Shown here in pieces: positions 47,409-56,723 of a stretch of 64,000 nucleotides of DNA. Numbering within the stretch: the stretch's first letter is position 1; each line of letters starts with the position of its first letter. The notes under the pieces are model-generated. The model was not told the origin of the DNA and made no database searches. It saw only the letters and a list, made by a program, of their open reading frames with translations. The stretch is taken from the NCBI RefSeq assembly GCF_014641735.1, contig NZ_BMIH01000001.1, positions 186,001 to 250,000 of the forward strand, read 5' to 3'. This DNA is from Sphingomonas metalli (GTDB lineage Bacteria > Pseudomonadota > Alphaproteobacteria > Sphingomonadales > Sphingomonadaceae). A program made the translations under genes and the position numbers.

Positions 47409-47642
47409 TCATCGGTCGGGTTCCGCCGGCGATCGCAGCCCGACCCAGCGGCGCAACGCGACGACGAACCAGATCAGCTCGACCGCCCCGAACGGCCACG
47501 CGCCCTGGAGGAAGCCATAGGCCGATCCCATCAGGCAGCCAAGCGCGAACAGAAAGGTCCAGAACGGCGCGCGATCCTCCAGCATGTAGCAGATCAGCAT
47601 GAAGGTGACGGCGAACAGGCCGAAGGCGGTCAGGGCGTCCAT
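47409..47642 (-). CDS. Small inner-membrane protein of unknown function
   Basis: A 77-residue protein with two or three membrane helices: FGLFAVTFMLICYML, FWTFLFALGCLMGSAYGFL and AVELIWFVVALRRWV. The layout resembles small alphaproteobacterial membrane proteins with no assigned role. It lies between rpsM and the SpoIIAA-like gene, all on the minus strand. Confidence 0.75.
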   Translation of the reverse strand: MDALTAFGLFAVTFMLICYMLEDRAPFWTFLFALGCLMGSAYGFLQGAWPFGAVELIWFVVALRRWVGLRSPAEPDR

Positions 47643-47672
47643 GCCGCGACCTAGCGCGCTCGGTCCGTTCTG

Positions 47673-48068
47673 TCAGGCCGCGATCGCGTCCTGCTCCATC
47701 AACCATGCCATGGCGTCCTCCTGGCGATCGAAGATGCGGACGCGCGGATCCGACACCAGCCGCCGCGCCTGCAGGCGATGCAGCGCCCCTTTGGTCACGA
47801 AGGCGATGCGCCGTGACGGCGAGTCCGGGCGGACCATCCTGCCGAGCGCGTCCGCGACCTCGCGCGGCAACACGCCCTTGCTCGTCATGTCGATCAGCGT
47901 GATCAGCTCGCCATGCTTCACGCCGTCGACCAGCATCATGTGCCGCACTGCGTCCGCCAGCGCGGCGGCGTAGCGCTGCACCGTCTCCATCGTCCAGTTG
48001 CCCGTCTGGGTGATCCGCAGCAGCTTGCGCGCCGAGTCGGGCTCGATAAGGAAAAGCGGGTCGGCCAT
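47673..48068 (-). CDS. SpoIIAA/STAS-like protein
   Basis: A 131-residue protein: LLRITQTGNWTMETVQRYAAAL, a central LITLIDMTSKGVLPREVADAL, then SRRIAFVTKGALHRLQARRL and a C-terminal VRIFDRQEDAMAWL. The final pattern (F-x-x-x-x-x-A-x-x-W-L) is typical of SpoIIAA-like domains thought to bind ligands or partner proteins. No exact role is known. It follows the histidine kinase by 35 bases. Confidence 0.78.
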   Translation of the reverse strand: MADPLFLIEPDSARKLLRITQTGNWTMETVQRYAAALADAVRHMMLVDGVKHGELITLIDMTSKGVLPREVADALGRMVRPDSPSRRIAFVTKGALHRLQARRLVSDPRVRIFDRQEDAMAWLMEQDAIAA

Positions 48069-48103
48069 GGCCTCACCTTAGATCTGGGTTGATTGCTTTT
48101 GGG

Positions 48104-49480
48104 TTAGCGCGGGATGGCGACCGCCGGCAGCACGATCTCCGCAACCAGCCCGGGCCGGTTCTCGGACAGCTCGACCCTGCCCCCGTGCAACCGTGCGACG
48201 GTTTCGACCAGCGCCATGCCGAGGCCCGAACCCGGCGTCGTCCGCGCGGCGTCGAGGCGACCGAAGCGACGCAGTGCCGCAGGCCGATCCTCTGCCGCGA
48301 TGCCAGGGCCGCGATCCTCGACGCGGATCGCCAGCGCGTCGTCGGTCCTCACCAGCCTCAGCGTCAGAGCTCCGCCGCTGGCGCCGTGCTTGAGTCCATT
48401 GTCGATGAGGTTGGTGATCGCCTGAGTCAGCAACTCGCGATGGAGCCGCAAGGGGCCGCCGGCCCCCTCGATGACGAGGTCGAAGGCCAGCCCCGCTTCC
48501 TCCGCCACCGGGCCGTACAGGTCGGCGATCTCCTCGATCAGTTCGACCGGATCGACCCGCGTGAACCGGTCGCGCGAGACCGACTCGGCCCGGCTGATCT
48601 CGATCACCATGGTCAGCATGCGCATGACGATGTCGGTCTCGCTGAGCAGACCGCCGAGCAGCGTGTCCCGGATCTGGGGATCGGGCGCCAGCACCGCCTG
48701 CTCGGCCTTGGTGCGAAGCCGGGCGAGCGGCGAGCGGAGATCATGGGCGAGACTGTCGGTCACGACCCGCAGCTCGGCCATCAGCCGCTCGATGCGGTCG
48801 AGCATGGTATTGAGCTGCATCGCCAGCCGGTCGAAACCGTCGCTGCCCCCCGCCACCATCTCGACACGCTGGCTGAGGTCGCCCCGCTCCGCGGCCTCGA
48901 TCACGCCCGCGATCCGATCGAGCCGGCGCCCCACATAGCGCGCGAGCACCAGCCCCGCGACTATGCCCATCGCCAGCGACAGGGTCACGGCCAGCGCCAG
49001 CGCGCTTTCGATCGCCCGCTGCTCCGCCTCGATCACGTCGAGATTGCGGCCGGTCAGCAGCCAATAGGGGCCGACCGCGTGCAGCAGATAGCCGGTATCA
49101 TGCTGGCTCCACGCGCCCTCGCTGGCCAGACGGGCGACGCGAAACCGTGTCTGGCGGATCGGCACCATGACGCGAGCGGGCGCATAGCCGACCAGACGAC
49201 GGCCCTTCCCGTCGAGCAGCGCGACGACCAGCGACACGTCGCCCGGCGGCCGGACGTCCTGCACCGCTGCGGACAGATCCCGCATGCCGCCCGTCCGCCA
49301 GATCGCGAGCAGCGCATCCGATTGCTCGATCATCTCCCGCCGGGCGGCGGCGAGCGCATCGTCATGCGTCCGCTTCCACACGAAGCCGACCAGCACGAGA
49401 TTCGAGATCAGCGCCAGCGCGATCGCCAGCAACGCGATCCGCGCCGTGACCGACAGGCCTCCGGTCCGGCGCGCCGGCAT
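48104..49480 (-). CDS. Membrane sensor histidine kinase
   Basis: A 458-residue classical kinase: helix 1 (about 14-35), a periplasmic sensor (36-155), helix 2 (about 158-182), HAMP (180-232), HisKA with His246 (AHDLRSPLARLR) and HATPase_c with NLIDNGLKHG, DRGPGI and GSGLGMALV. ATG 49480 overlaps the stop of the response regulator by one base (TGATG). Signal unknown. Confidence 0.93.
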   Translation of the reverse strand: MPARRTGGLSVTARIALLAIALALISNLVLVGFVWKRTHDDALAAARREMIEQSDALLAIWRTGGMRDLSAAVQDVRPPGDVSLVVALLDGKGRRLVGYAPARVMVPIRQTRFRVARLASEGAWSQHDTGYLLHAVGPYWLLTGRNLDVIEAEQRAIESALALAVTLSLAMGIVAGLVLARYVGRRLDRIAGVIEAAERGDLSQRVEMVAGGSDGFDRLAMQLNTMLDRIERLMAELRVVTDSLAHDLRSPLARLRTKAEQAVLAPDPQIRDTLLGGLLSETDIVMRMLTMVIEISRAESVSRDRFTRVDPVELIEEIADLYGPVAEEAGLAFDLVIEGAGGPLRLHRELLTQAITNLIDNGLKHGASGGALTLRLVRTDDALAIRVEDRGPGIAAEDRPAALRRFGRLDAARTTPGSGLGMALVETVARLHGGRVELSENRPGLVAEIVLPAVAIPR

Positions 49481-50172
49481 CACCCGTCGGCAGCCAGCCG
49501 ATAGCCCGCACCGCGCACGGTATGGAGGATGGGCGACGCGAACCCGTCTTCGAGCTTGCGGCGCAGGCGCCCGATATGGACGTCGACCACGTTCGATCCG
49601 GGATCGAAGTGATAGTTCCAGATCTTCTCGAGCATCATCGTGCGGGTCACGACCTGGCCGGCATGGCGGGCGAGGAACTCGAGCAGGTTGAACTCGCGAC
49701 CACCCAGCGGGATGACCCGGCCCGCCCGTGTCACGTGACGCGACAAGAGGTCGATCTCCAGGTCCCCGACCGACAGGCGCGTCTTCAGCGGCTCGGTCGC
49801 GGCGCGGTCGGCGCGACGGACGAGCGCCTCGATCCGCGCCGACAGCTCGGCGAAGGAGAAGGGCTTGCACAGATAGTCGTCGGCCCCGGCCTTCAATCCA
49901 TCCACCCGGTCGTCCACCGATGCGAGCGCGGACAGGACCAGCACCGGCGTCGCGATCTTCGCGGCGCGAAGGGCCCCGACCATCGACAGCCCGTCGATCC
50001 CCGGCAGCATACGATCCGCGATCACCAGATCGAACACGCCCTCGCTGGCCAGGAACAGCCCGTCCCGGCCGTCGGCAGACGTTTCGACGGAATAGCCGGC
50101 CTCGACCAGGCCCTTTTCCAGATAGGCGGCAGTGGAGGGGTCGTCCTCGACGATCAGGATCTTGCGTGTCAT
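49480..50172 (-). CDS. OmpR-family response regulator
   Basis: A 230-residue regulator with a receiver domain (Asp10, Asp11, phosphoacceptor Asp53 in IADRMLPG, Ser82 and Lys104 in CKPFSF) and a winged-helix output domain (about 130-228: LGGREFNLLEFLARHAGQVVTR, VDVHIGRLRRKL, TVRGAGYRL). It is the first gene of the pair with the kinase and starts after the adk terminator. Confidence 0.95.
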   Translation of the reverse strand: MTRKILIVEDDPSTAAYLEKGLVEAGYSVETSADGRDGLFLASEGVFDLVIADRMLPGIDGLSMVGALRAAKIATPVLVLSALASVDDRVDGLKAGADDYLCKPFSFAELSARIEALVRRADRAATEPLKTRLSVGDLEIDLLSRHVTRAGRVIPLGGREFNLLEFLARHAGQVVTRTMMLEKIWNYHFDPGSNVVDVHIGRLRRKLEDGFASPILHTVRGAGYRLAADG

Positions 50173-50206
50173 GGCCCGCGTCTCTTCCTCCGCCTTCTAC
50201 AGCAAA

Positions 50207-50236
50207 GGCCGGCGGAAAGCATCCTCTCCGCCGGCC
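50207..50236 (-). terminator. Terminator after the secY-adk unit
   Basis: A perfect 10-bp GC stem (50207-50216 with 50227-50236) is followed on the minus strand by TTTGCTG. It stands between adk (stop at 50400) and the two-component genes. Confidence 0.7.
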
Positions 50237-50399
50237 CCTACGGCACCCCCGGGAGTTCGGGCACCGATCCCATGATCTTGCTGGTGGCGGGGATGATCCC
50301 GCCCCGATGACAAGGGGATAGCGCCGGGGAACTCGCCGGCAGGTGACGGCGACATGACAAAGTGGTCACGCGACCGGAGCGGCATGGCCGAGCGACCGT

Positions 50400-51053
50400 T
50401 CAGCCGCGCGGCGCGTCGAGGATCCCTGAGATCGCCTGACCTACGGCATCCATGTCCGCCATGCCGTCGACCCGGCGGACGAGCCCGCGCGCTTCGTAGA
50501 AAGGCAGGATCGGAGCCGTCTTGGCGCGATACTCGGCCATCCGGGTCGCGACGGTCTCGGCATTGTCGTCCGGGCGGCGCTTGAAGTCCGTCGATCCGCA
50601 GACGTCGCAGACACCTGCGATCGCGGGCTGCTTGAAACTGTCGTGATAGCCCGCACCGCAAGTCGCGCAGGTGTAGCGGCCGACGATACGCTCGGTCAGC
50701 GCGGCTTCGTCGACCTCCAGCTCGATCACCCAGTCGAGTTGCTGCCCACGCTCCGACAGGAGCAGGTCGAGCGCCTCCGCCTGGGCGGTGGTGCGCGGAT
50801 AGCCGTCGAAGATGGCGCCGCGGTCGACGCCCTGATCCAGCCGCTCGCCGATCAGCGCCGAGACGATCGCGTCGGACACCAGCTCGCCCGCATCCATGAC
50901 CGCCTTGGCCTGGAGGCCGACGGGGGTGCCGGCCTTGACCGCCGCCCGCAACATGTCGCCCGTCGAGAGCTGGACCATGCCGCGCTCGCCGACCAGCTTG
51001 GCCGCCTGCGTGCCCTTGCCCGCGCCCGGCGGACCCAACAGGATGATGTTCAT
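50400..51053 (-). CDS. adk: Adenylate kinase, zinc-binding long form
   Basis: Interconverts ATP + AMP and 2 ADP. The 217-residue long form has the P-loop GPPGAGKGT (7-15), STGDMLR, GYPRT and a LID domain with four Cys (129, 132, 149, 152), suggesting structural zinc as in many Gram-positive and alphaproteobacterial enzymes. It follows secY, as in many bacteria, with 33 bases between. Confidence 0.97.
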   Translation of the reverse strand: MNIILLGPPGAGKGTQAAKLVGERGMVQLSTGDMLRAAVKAGTPVGLQAKAVMDAGELVSDAIVSALIGERLDQGVDRGAIFDGYPRTTAQAEALDLLLSERGQQLDWVIELEVDEAALTERIVGRYTCATCGAGYHDSFKQPAIAGVCDVCGSTDFKRRPDDNAETVATRMAEYRAKTAPILPFYEARGLVRRVDGMADMDAVGQAISGILDAPRG

Positions 51054-51086
51054 CGCTCTCCCCTTTGTGCCGCCTGCCCGCGCGGA

Positions 51087-52451
51087 TCAGCGCAGGCGGC
51101 CGCCCTTCAGCTTGGCCTTCTTGATCAGGTCGCCATATTGATGCGCCAGCAGATGAGACTGGATCTGCGTCACCGTGTCCATCGTGACGTTGACCACGAT
51201 CAACAGGCTGGTCCCGCCCAGATAGAAGGGGATCGACAGGGCCGAGACGAGATATTCCGGCAACAGGCAGATGACGAGCAGATAGGCCGCGCCGATCACC
51301 GTGATGCGGGTGAGGACGTAGTCGAAATAGCTCTCGGTATTCTTGCCCGGGCGGATGCCGGGGATGAAACCGCCATAGCGCTTCAGATTGTCCGCCGTCT
51401 CCTCGGGATTAAACACCACGGCGGTGTAGAAGAACGAGAAGAAGATGATGCCGGCGCCATAGAGCGCCATGTACACCGGGCTGCCATGCTGCAGATACTG
51501 GTTGAGCGAGATGATGAAGTCGCCCCAGGCGCTCTCACCCGCAACGCGCTGGCCGGCGAACTGCGAGATCGTCAGCGGCATCAGCAGCAGCGACGAGGCG
51601 AAGATCGGAGGGATCACGCCTGCGGTGTTGAGCTTCAGCGGCAGGTGGCTGCGATCGGCCTGCATGCCGCGCTGCGTCTGACGCTTGGGATATTGGATCA
51701 GGATGCGGCGCTGCGCCCGCTCCATGAAGCAGATGAACAGGATCAGCGCGACGACCGCGACCACTATGCCGATCAGGCGCAGCGGGTCGAGGCTGCCCGA
51801 GCGGCCGCCCTCCAGCAGGTTGATCAGCGTCGTCGGCAGATGCGCGACGATGCCCGCCATGATGATCAGCGACACGCCGTTGCCGATGCCGCGGCTGGTG
51901 ATCTGCTCGCCCAGCCACATCAGGAACATGGTCCCGCCGATCAGCGAGATGACGGCGGCGATGCGGAAGGTGAAGCCCGGCTCGATCACCGCCTGCACGC
52001 CGGACGACGCGCCCAGCGCCTCGAGCCCGACCGCGATGAAATAGCCCTGGATCGCGGTCAGCAGCACCGTGCCGTAGCGGGTGATCTGGTTCAGCTTCTT
52101 GCGACCGCTCTCGCCTTCCTTCTTGATCGCGGCGAGCTTGGGGCTGAGCGACGTCGCCAGCTGCACCACGATCGAGGCCGTGATGTAGGGCATCACACCC
52201 AGCGCGATCAGCGACATGCGGCTCAGCGAGCCGCCCGAGAAGGTGTTGAAGAAGTCGAGCACGCCGCCCGTCGTCCGCTGGCTCAGCAGCCCGAGGGCGG
52301 TCGGGTCGACGCCCGGGAGCGGGACATAGGACAGGAGGCGGAAGACGATCAGCGCGCCGATCGTGAACCACAGCCGCTTCTTGAGGTCGGTCGCCTGCGC
52401 GAATTTGGCCAGGTTGATGCTTTGCTGCATGCGGTCGGCTGCGGATGCCAT
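51087..52451 (-). CDS. secY: Protein translocase channel SecY
   Basis: A 454-residue channel protein with ten membrane helices. Signatures include LWFTIGALIVFRLLSYVPLPGVD, SRMSLIALGVMPYITASI, LTAIQGYF, GNGVSLIIMAGI and the C5 loop PLKLNTAGVIPPIFASSLL, ending in TDLIKKAKLKGG-like tail. It sits between rplO and adk. Confidence 0.98.
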   Translation of the reverse strand: MASAADRMQQSINLAKFAQATDLKKRLWFTIGALIVFRLLSYVPLPGVDPTALGLLSQRTTGGVLDFFNTFSGGSLSRMSLIALGVMPYITASIVVQLATSLSPKLAAIKKEGESGRKKLNQITRYGTVLLTAIQGYFIAVGLEALGASSGVQAVIEPGFTFRIAAVISLIGGTMFLMWLGEQITSRGIGNGVSLIIMAGIVAHLPTTLINLLEGGRSGSLDPLRLIGIVVAVVALILFICFMERAQRRILIQYPKRQTQRGMQADRSHLPLKLNTAGVIPPIFASSLLLMPLTISQFAGQRVAGESAWGDFIISLNQYLQHGSPVYMALYGAGIIFFSFFYTAVVFNPEETADNLKRYGGFIPGIRPGKNTESYFDYVLTRITVIGAAYLLVICLLPEYLVSALSIPFYLGGTSLLIVVNVTMDTVTQIQSHLLAHQYGDLIKKAKLKGGRLR

Positions 52452-52596
52452 GCGTGTCGATATCCTGGAAACGAAGAACGGCGGGATGCGTTTTGACCCG
52501 CCCCGCCGCTCATATAGGCGCGCAATGCGCCTTGTCTAATGCCGGCCGGCCCATCCTGCTGCCCGCCACGATCCGATCGCGGCGGATCGGCGCGGA

Positions 52597-53127
52597 TCAG
52601 GCCTTCTTGGCCAGCCGTGCCTCGCGGGCCTTGCCCTTCTTGGCAGCGGCCTTCTCGGCGGCCGGCACGACGGTCGGCACCTCGATCGAACCGCCGGCCT
52701 TCTCGACCGCCTCGCGCGCGGAGGCCGACACGCCGGCCACCAGGAAGGACAGCTTCGCGCTGAACTCGCCCTTGCCGAGCAGGCGCACGCCGTCCTTGCC
52801 GCCACGGGCGAGACCGGCCGCCTTGAGCGCCGCATGATCGATCGTGCCGTCGGTGGCGAGCTTGCCCGCATCCACCGCCTTCTGGATCGCGCCCAGGTTC
52901 ACCTCGGCATAGTCCTTGGCGAAGATGTTGTTGAAGCCGCGCTTCGGCAGACGCATGTGGAGCGGCATCTGGCCGCCCTCGAAGCCGGCGATCGAGACGC
53001 CCTCGCGGCTCTTCTGGCCCTTCTGGCCACGGCCGGCGGTCTTGCCCTTGCCCGAGCCGATGCCACGCCCGACGCGGATCTTGGACTTGCGGGCGCCCTG
53101 ATTGTCCCGGAGTTCGTTCAGCTTCAT
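52597..53127 (-). CDS. rplO: 50S ribosomal protein L15
   Basis: A 176-residue L15: [38 protein letters not shown], and [11 protein letters not shown]. The C-terminal 25 residues are an Ala/Lys-rich extension beyond the usual 145-150 residues. ATG 53127 is preferred over one three codons upstream. It should follow rpmD directly, but here the acyltransferase gene intervenes, so it needs its own promoter or read-through. Confidence 0.97.
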   Translation of the reverse strand: MKLNELRDNQGARKSKIRVGRGIGSGKGKTAGRGQKGQKSREGVSIAGFEGGQMPLHMRLPKRGFNNIFAKDYAEVNLGAIQKAVDAGKLATDGTIDHAALKAAGLARGGKDGVRLLGKGEFSAKLSFLVAGVSASAREAVEKAGGSIEVPTVVPAAEKAAAKKGKAREARLAKKA

Positions 53128-53222
53128 GATATGCACTCGCTTTCGCTTTTGTCGCGCTGGTGAAAAATGGAAGGCGGCCGCTTAGCGACCCTGCCGCGAA
53201 ATGTCACGCAGATTGCGACATG

Positions 53223-54410
53223 TCAGCCGCCCGATGCCTGCAGACTGCTCGACATGCATCGGGACGATGTCGCAGGAGACCGTTCGAGAACTCGGCCGAT
53301 GCGCCGCCCCATACGCATCGCCGGCACTTCGACATGACGAAAGCTCCAGGCCGCCAACGGCATCGTCGCCATCAGGGTCGCCATCAGGACCGCCAGCGTT
53401 GCCGTCCCGGGCGAGCCCATCACGAAGCGCGGCGCCACGATTGCAACCAGCGCCGTCGCGATGCCGAGGACCGGCTGATGCAGGAGGTATAGGCTATAGG
53501 ACCGGTTGCCCAGAACAATCGCTGCGGGAGCGCTCAAAGCGGGCACTGCGGCCGGACGCACATGGATGGCTGCGATCATGATCGCTGCACCGAAAGCTTC
53601 GATCAACGCGGTCAGCGGATCATTGTAGGCCAGCACATAATCGGCACCGGTCAGAATGCGGCCGAACCAGAGCAGGCCGAAGCCGGCTATGACGACGGAC
53701 AGAGCAAAGCTGCGGTGGGAGAGCGCTGCGCGAAGGTGCGGTATGGCCAAAGCCACGGCAGCCCCGATACCGAAGTCGACTAGATACGTCGGTATCCAGA
53801 GCGGCCAGCCCGTCGCCCGGCACGAAAGAAGGCCAAGCGCCAGCAGCAGAATGGCGAAGACGAAAACGGAGCGTCGCATCGCCACGACCAGAAACGGCAG
53901 CAGGAGCGAACCCGCCAGCTCCACCGCCATCGTCCAGATCGGCAGGGGCAGGTTCGGTTTCAGGCCCGCGAAAGCCGCGACGAGCTTGCCTCCGGGCATT
54001 GGCCATCCCCCGAAATTCTGACGCGCCCAATCGGTACCGAGTTCGGTCCCGCCGGCGCCGAAGATCAGCAGATAGGCGACGCCCAAGCCGCAGGCCGCCC
54101 AAAGGGCCGGATAGATGCGGAAGGCGCGACGCACATAGAAGCAGAGGATGGCCCGCGCATCCAAATCGCTCTTGATGAGCGACAATGTCAGGACGAAGCC
54201 GCTGAGTACAAAGAAACTTACGACCGCCGCGTGAGCATTGAAGACGGTCGTCACCCAGAAGCGGGCCGCAGCGCCATAGTCATAGTAGAGCGCGCAATGG
54301 TAAATCACCACGATCAGCGCCGCCAAGCCCCGCCAGGACTGGAGTTCTTCTACCGGACGATGATGACGCGCATCGACGACAGCATGGTGGAACAGCGGAT
54401 TGACTGCCAT
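53223..54410 (-). CDS. Acyltransferase-3 (OafA/YrhL-like) membrane protein inserted in the spc operon
   Basis: A 395-residue membrane acyltransferase with about ten helices. The N-terminal signature ELQSWRGLAALIVVIYHCALYY carries the R-x10-H pair typical of the family, followed by VSFFVLSGFVLTLSL, YVRRAFRIYPALW and the C-terminal SYSLYLLHQPVLG. Such enzymes O-acylate exopolysaccharide, LPS or peptidoglycan. It lies between rpmD and rplO, where no gene is normally found, behind a strong terminator. An in-frame reading up to 54467 is possible, but ATG 54410 fits the domain start. By eye it looks less GC-biased than the ribosomal genes around it. Confidence 0.92.
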   Translation of the reverse strand: MAVNPLFHHAVVDARHHRPVEELQSWRGLAALIVVIYHCALYYDYGAAARFWVTTVFNAHAAVVSFFVLSGFVLTLSLIKSDLDARAILCFYVRRAFRIYPALWAACGLGVAYLLIFGAGGTELGTDWARQNFGGWPMPGGKLVAAFAGLKPNLPLPIWTMAVELAGSLLLPFLVVAMRRSVFVFAILLLALGLLSCRATGWPLWIPTYLVDFGIGAAVALAIPHLRAALSHRSFALSVVIAGFGLLWFGRILTGADYVLAYNDPLTALIEAFGAAIMIAAIHVRPAAVPALSAPAAIVLGNRSYSLYLLHQPVLGIATALVAIVAPRFVMGSPGTATLAVLMATLMATMPLAAWSFRHVEVPAMRMGRRIGRVLERSPATSSRCMSSSLQASGG

Positions 54411-54448
54411 GACGATATCCCCCCAGATAACGGGATCGCCATGAGCCA

Positions 54449-54487
54449 CAAAGAAGAAGCGGCGCAAGTCGTCAGACTCGCGCCGCT
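54449..54487 (-). terminator. Strong intrinsic terminator after rpmD
   Basis: On the minus strand a 13-bp stem with one G-U pair (54487-54475 with 54470-54458), loop TGAC, is followed by TCTTCTTTG. It lies 33 bases after the rpmD stop, ahead of the acyltransferase. Confidence 0.85.
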
Positions 54488-54519
54488 CCTGGTCAGCGTT
54501 TCAGCTTGGAACAGCCGGT

Positions 54520-54696
54520 TCAGCCGTCGACCTTCACCATGTGCTGCACCTTGCGGATCATGCCGCGCACCTCGGGGGTGTCCTGCAGCTCCGAAACCTT
54601 GTGCATCTTGTTGAGGCCAAGGCCGATCAGCGTCGCGCGCTGATCCTTGGTGCGGCGGATCGGCGAGCCGGTCTGCGTGATCTTGATCGTCGCCAT
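54520..54696 (-). CDS. rpmD: 50S ribosomal protein L30
   Basis: A 58-residue L30, read directly from the sequence: [20 protein letters not shown] begins it, followed by [10 protein letters not shown] and a C-terminal [13 protein letters not shown]. The stop TGA is at 54520-54522. It lies 5 bases after rpsE, as in standard spc operons. It is the last ribosomal gene before the acyltransferase interruption. Confidence 0.97.
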   Translation of the reverse strand: MATIKITQTGSPIRRTKDQRATLIGLGLNKMHKVSELQDTPEVRGMIRKVQHMVKVDG

Positions 54697-54701
54697 GTCG
54701 C

Positions 54702-55430
54702 TTACTCCACGATCGCCGCGGCATCGGCCTCGGCAGCCTGCGCATTGGCGCCCTGGCCGCGACCGAGCAGGTCGGCGATCTTCTTGCCGCGACGCTGCGC
54801 GACGCTCTTGGGCGACGTCTGGTCGCCCAGCGCCTCGAAGGTCGCACGGATCATGTTGTACGGGTTCGAGGTGCCGACCGACTTGGTCACCACATCGGCC
54901 ACGCCCAGGCTCTCGAAGACGGCGCGCATCGGGCCGCCCGCGATGATGCCGGTGCCCTGCGGCGCCGAGCGGACATAGACGCGCCCCGCACCGAAGTGAC
55001 CGGTGGCATCGTGGTGCAGCGTCCGGCCCTCGCGCAGCGGCACGCGGACCATCTTCTTCTTGGCCGACGCGGTCGCCTTCGAGATCGCCTCCGGCACCTC
55101 GCGCGCCTTGCCGTGGCCGAAGCCGACCCGGCCCTTGCCGTCGCCGACCACGACCAGCGCCGCGAAGCCGAAGCGCTTGCCGCCCTTCACCGTCTTCGAC
55201 ACGCGATTGATGTGGACGAGCTTCTCGATCAGCTCCTCGCCCTGGTCCTCGGCGCCGCGACGGTCTTCGCGGCGGCCGCGGCCGTCACGGCCACCACCCC
55301 GGCGATCGCCACCGCGACCGCCGCCCTGGCCACCGCGACCGCGCGGGCCACGACCACCATCCTGGGGCTGCTGCTGCGGCGCGGCCTCGGCGGTGACCGC
55401 CTGATCCTGCGCGTTGTTGTCGTCAGCCAT
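54702..55430 (-). CDS. rpsE: 30S ribosomal protein S5 with Gly/Arg-rich N-terminal extension
   Basis: A 242-residue S5; the E. coli protein has 166. The conserved core starts near residue 64 ([25 protein letters not shown]) and shows the dsRNA-binding domain and [17 protein letters not shown]. The first 60 residues are a disordered Gln/Gly/Arg tract with many RG and GGR units. The C-terminus has an Ala-rich extension. It precedes rpmD. Confidence 0.97.
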   Translation of the reverse strand: MADDNNAQDQAVTAEAAPQQQPQDGGRGPRGRGGQGGGRGGDRRGGGRDGRGRREDRRGAEDQGEELIEKLVHINRVSKTVKGGKRFGFAALVVVGDGKGRVGFGHGKAREVPEAISKATASAKKKMVRVPLREGRTLHHDATGHFGAGRVYVRSAPQGTGIIAGGPMRAVFESLGVADVVTKSVGTSNPYNMIRATFEALGDQTSPKSVAQRRGKKIADLLGRGQGANAQAAEADAAAIVE

Positions 55431-55432
55431 GA

Positions 55433-55783
55433 TTAGAACTCCAGTCCGGCTTCACGAGCCGCCTCGGCCAGCGCCTTCACGCGGCCATGGAAGAGGAAGC
55501 CGCCGCGATCGAACACGACCTGCGTCACGCCCGCAGCCAGCGCCGCCTCGGCGACCCGCTTGCCCACTGCGGTGGCGGCAGCGATGTTCGCTCCCGACTC
55601 GTCCCGCGCCGTCAGCGTCGACGCCGACGCCACGGTGCGGCCGGCGACGTCGTCGATCACCTGCGCATAGATGTGCTTGCCAGAGCGATGCACCGACAGG
55701 CGCGGCCGCGTGCCCGCCCGCGCACGCAGCGCGGTACGGTTGCGCCGGCGGCGCTTCTCGAAAAGAGAGAGACCCTTGGTCAT
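55433..55783 (-). CDS. rplR: 50S ribosomal protein L18
   Basis: A 116-residue L18 that binds 5S r[39 protein letters not shown] and [28 protein letters not shown] (in part [15 protein letters not shown]). ATG 55783 overlaps the rplF stop by one base. Confidence 0.97.
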   Translation of the reverse strand: MTKGLSLFEKRRRRNRTALRARAGTRPRLSVHRSGKHIYAQVIDDVAGRTVASASTLTARDESGANIAAATAVGKRVAEAALAAGVTQVVFDRGGFLFHGRVKALAEAAREAGLEF

Positions 55784-56316
55784 TACTTCTTCTTCCCTTC
55801 CTTGCGGAAGATGAACTCGCCGTCGTACTTGATGCCCTTGCCCTTGTACGGCTCGGGCTTGCGCCAGCGGCGGATCTCGGCGGCCAGCTGGCCGACCTTC
55901 TGCTTGTCCGCGCCGCTGATCTCGACGGTGGTGGCGTCCGGCGTCTTCACCTCGAGGCCTTCCGGCACGTCGATGTTGACGTCGTGGCTGTAGCCGAGCT
56001 GCAGCTTCAGGGTCTTGCCCTGTGCCGCGGCGCGATAGCCGACGCCGGTGATGACCAGCTTCTTGGAGAAGCCGGTGGTGACGCCCGTCACCAGGTTCTG
56101 CACCAGGGTGCGCTGCATGCCCCAAAAGGCGCGGGCGCGCTTGGTGTCGTTCGCCGGCTGCACCGCGATGCCGTCCGACTGGACGTCATAGCTGATCTCG
56201 TCGGCGAGCGACATCGACAGGGTGCCCTTGGGACCCTTCACGCTCAGCACCTTGTCGGCGATCGTCGCGGTCACGCCCGAAGGCACCGCGACCGCCTTCT
56301 TACCGATGCGGCTCAT
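55783..56316 (-). CDS. rplF: 50S ribosomal protein L6
   Basis: A 177-residue L6: [52 protein letters not shown], and the end [16 protein letters not shown]. Its start overlaps the rpsH stop by one base. Confidence 0.98.
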   Translation of the reverse strand: MSRIGKKAVAVPSGVTATIADKVLSVKGPKGTLSMSLADEISYDVQSDGIAVQPANDTKRARAFWGMQRTLVQNLVTGVTTGFSKKLVITGVGYRAAAQGKTLKLQLGYSHDVNIDVPEGLEVKTPDATTVEISGADKQKVGQLAAEIRRWRKPEPYKGKGIKYDGEFIFRKEGKKK

Positions 56317-56711
56317 CAGAACACCTCCGCCAGCACTTCGCCGCCAACATTCTGCTCGCGCGCCTCCGCGTCGGACAGAACGCCGCTCGGCGTCGACACG
56401 ATGGTGATGCCCAGGCCGTTCATCACGCGCGGCAGCTCCTGCGCGCCCGAATAGATACGGCGGCCGGGCTTCGACACGCGCGCGATATGCTTGATCGCGG
56501 GCTGGCCCTCGAAATATTTGAGCTCGATGCGCACGCCGGCGGCGGGGCCCATCTGCTCTTCGGAATAGCCGCGGATATAGCCCTCACGCTGCAGCACGTC
56601 GAGGACGCGCACGCGCAGCTTGGACGCCGGCGAAAGGACGCTGTCCTTGCGCGCGCGCTGGCCGTTGCGGATGCGGGTGAGCAGGTCACCCACGGGATCG
56701 GTCACTGCCAT
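56316..56711 (-). CDS. rpsH: 30S ribosomal protein S8
   Basis: A 131-residue S8: [31 protein letters not shown] and the C-terminal [20 protein letters not shown]. In E. coli S8 represses the spc operon; an equivalent site here would lie near rplE but was not identified. It overlaps rplF by one base. Confidence 0.98.
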   Translation of the reverse strand: MAVTDPVGDLLTRIRNGQRARKDSVLSPASKLRVRVLDVLQREGYIRGYSEEQMGPAAGVRIELKYFEGQPAIKHIARVSKPGRRIYSGAQELPRVMNGLGITIVSTPSGVLSDAEAREQNVGGEVLAEVF

Positions 56712-56723
56712 CTCAAACGGTCC

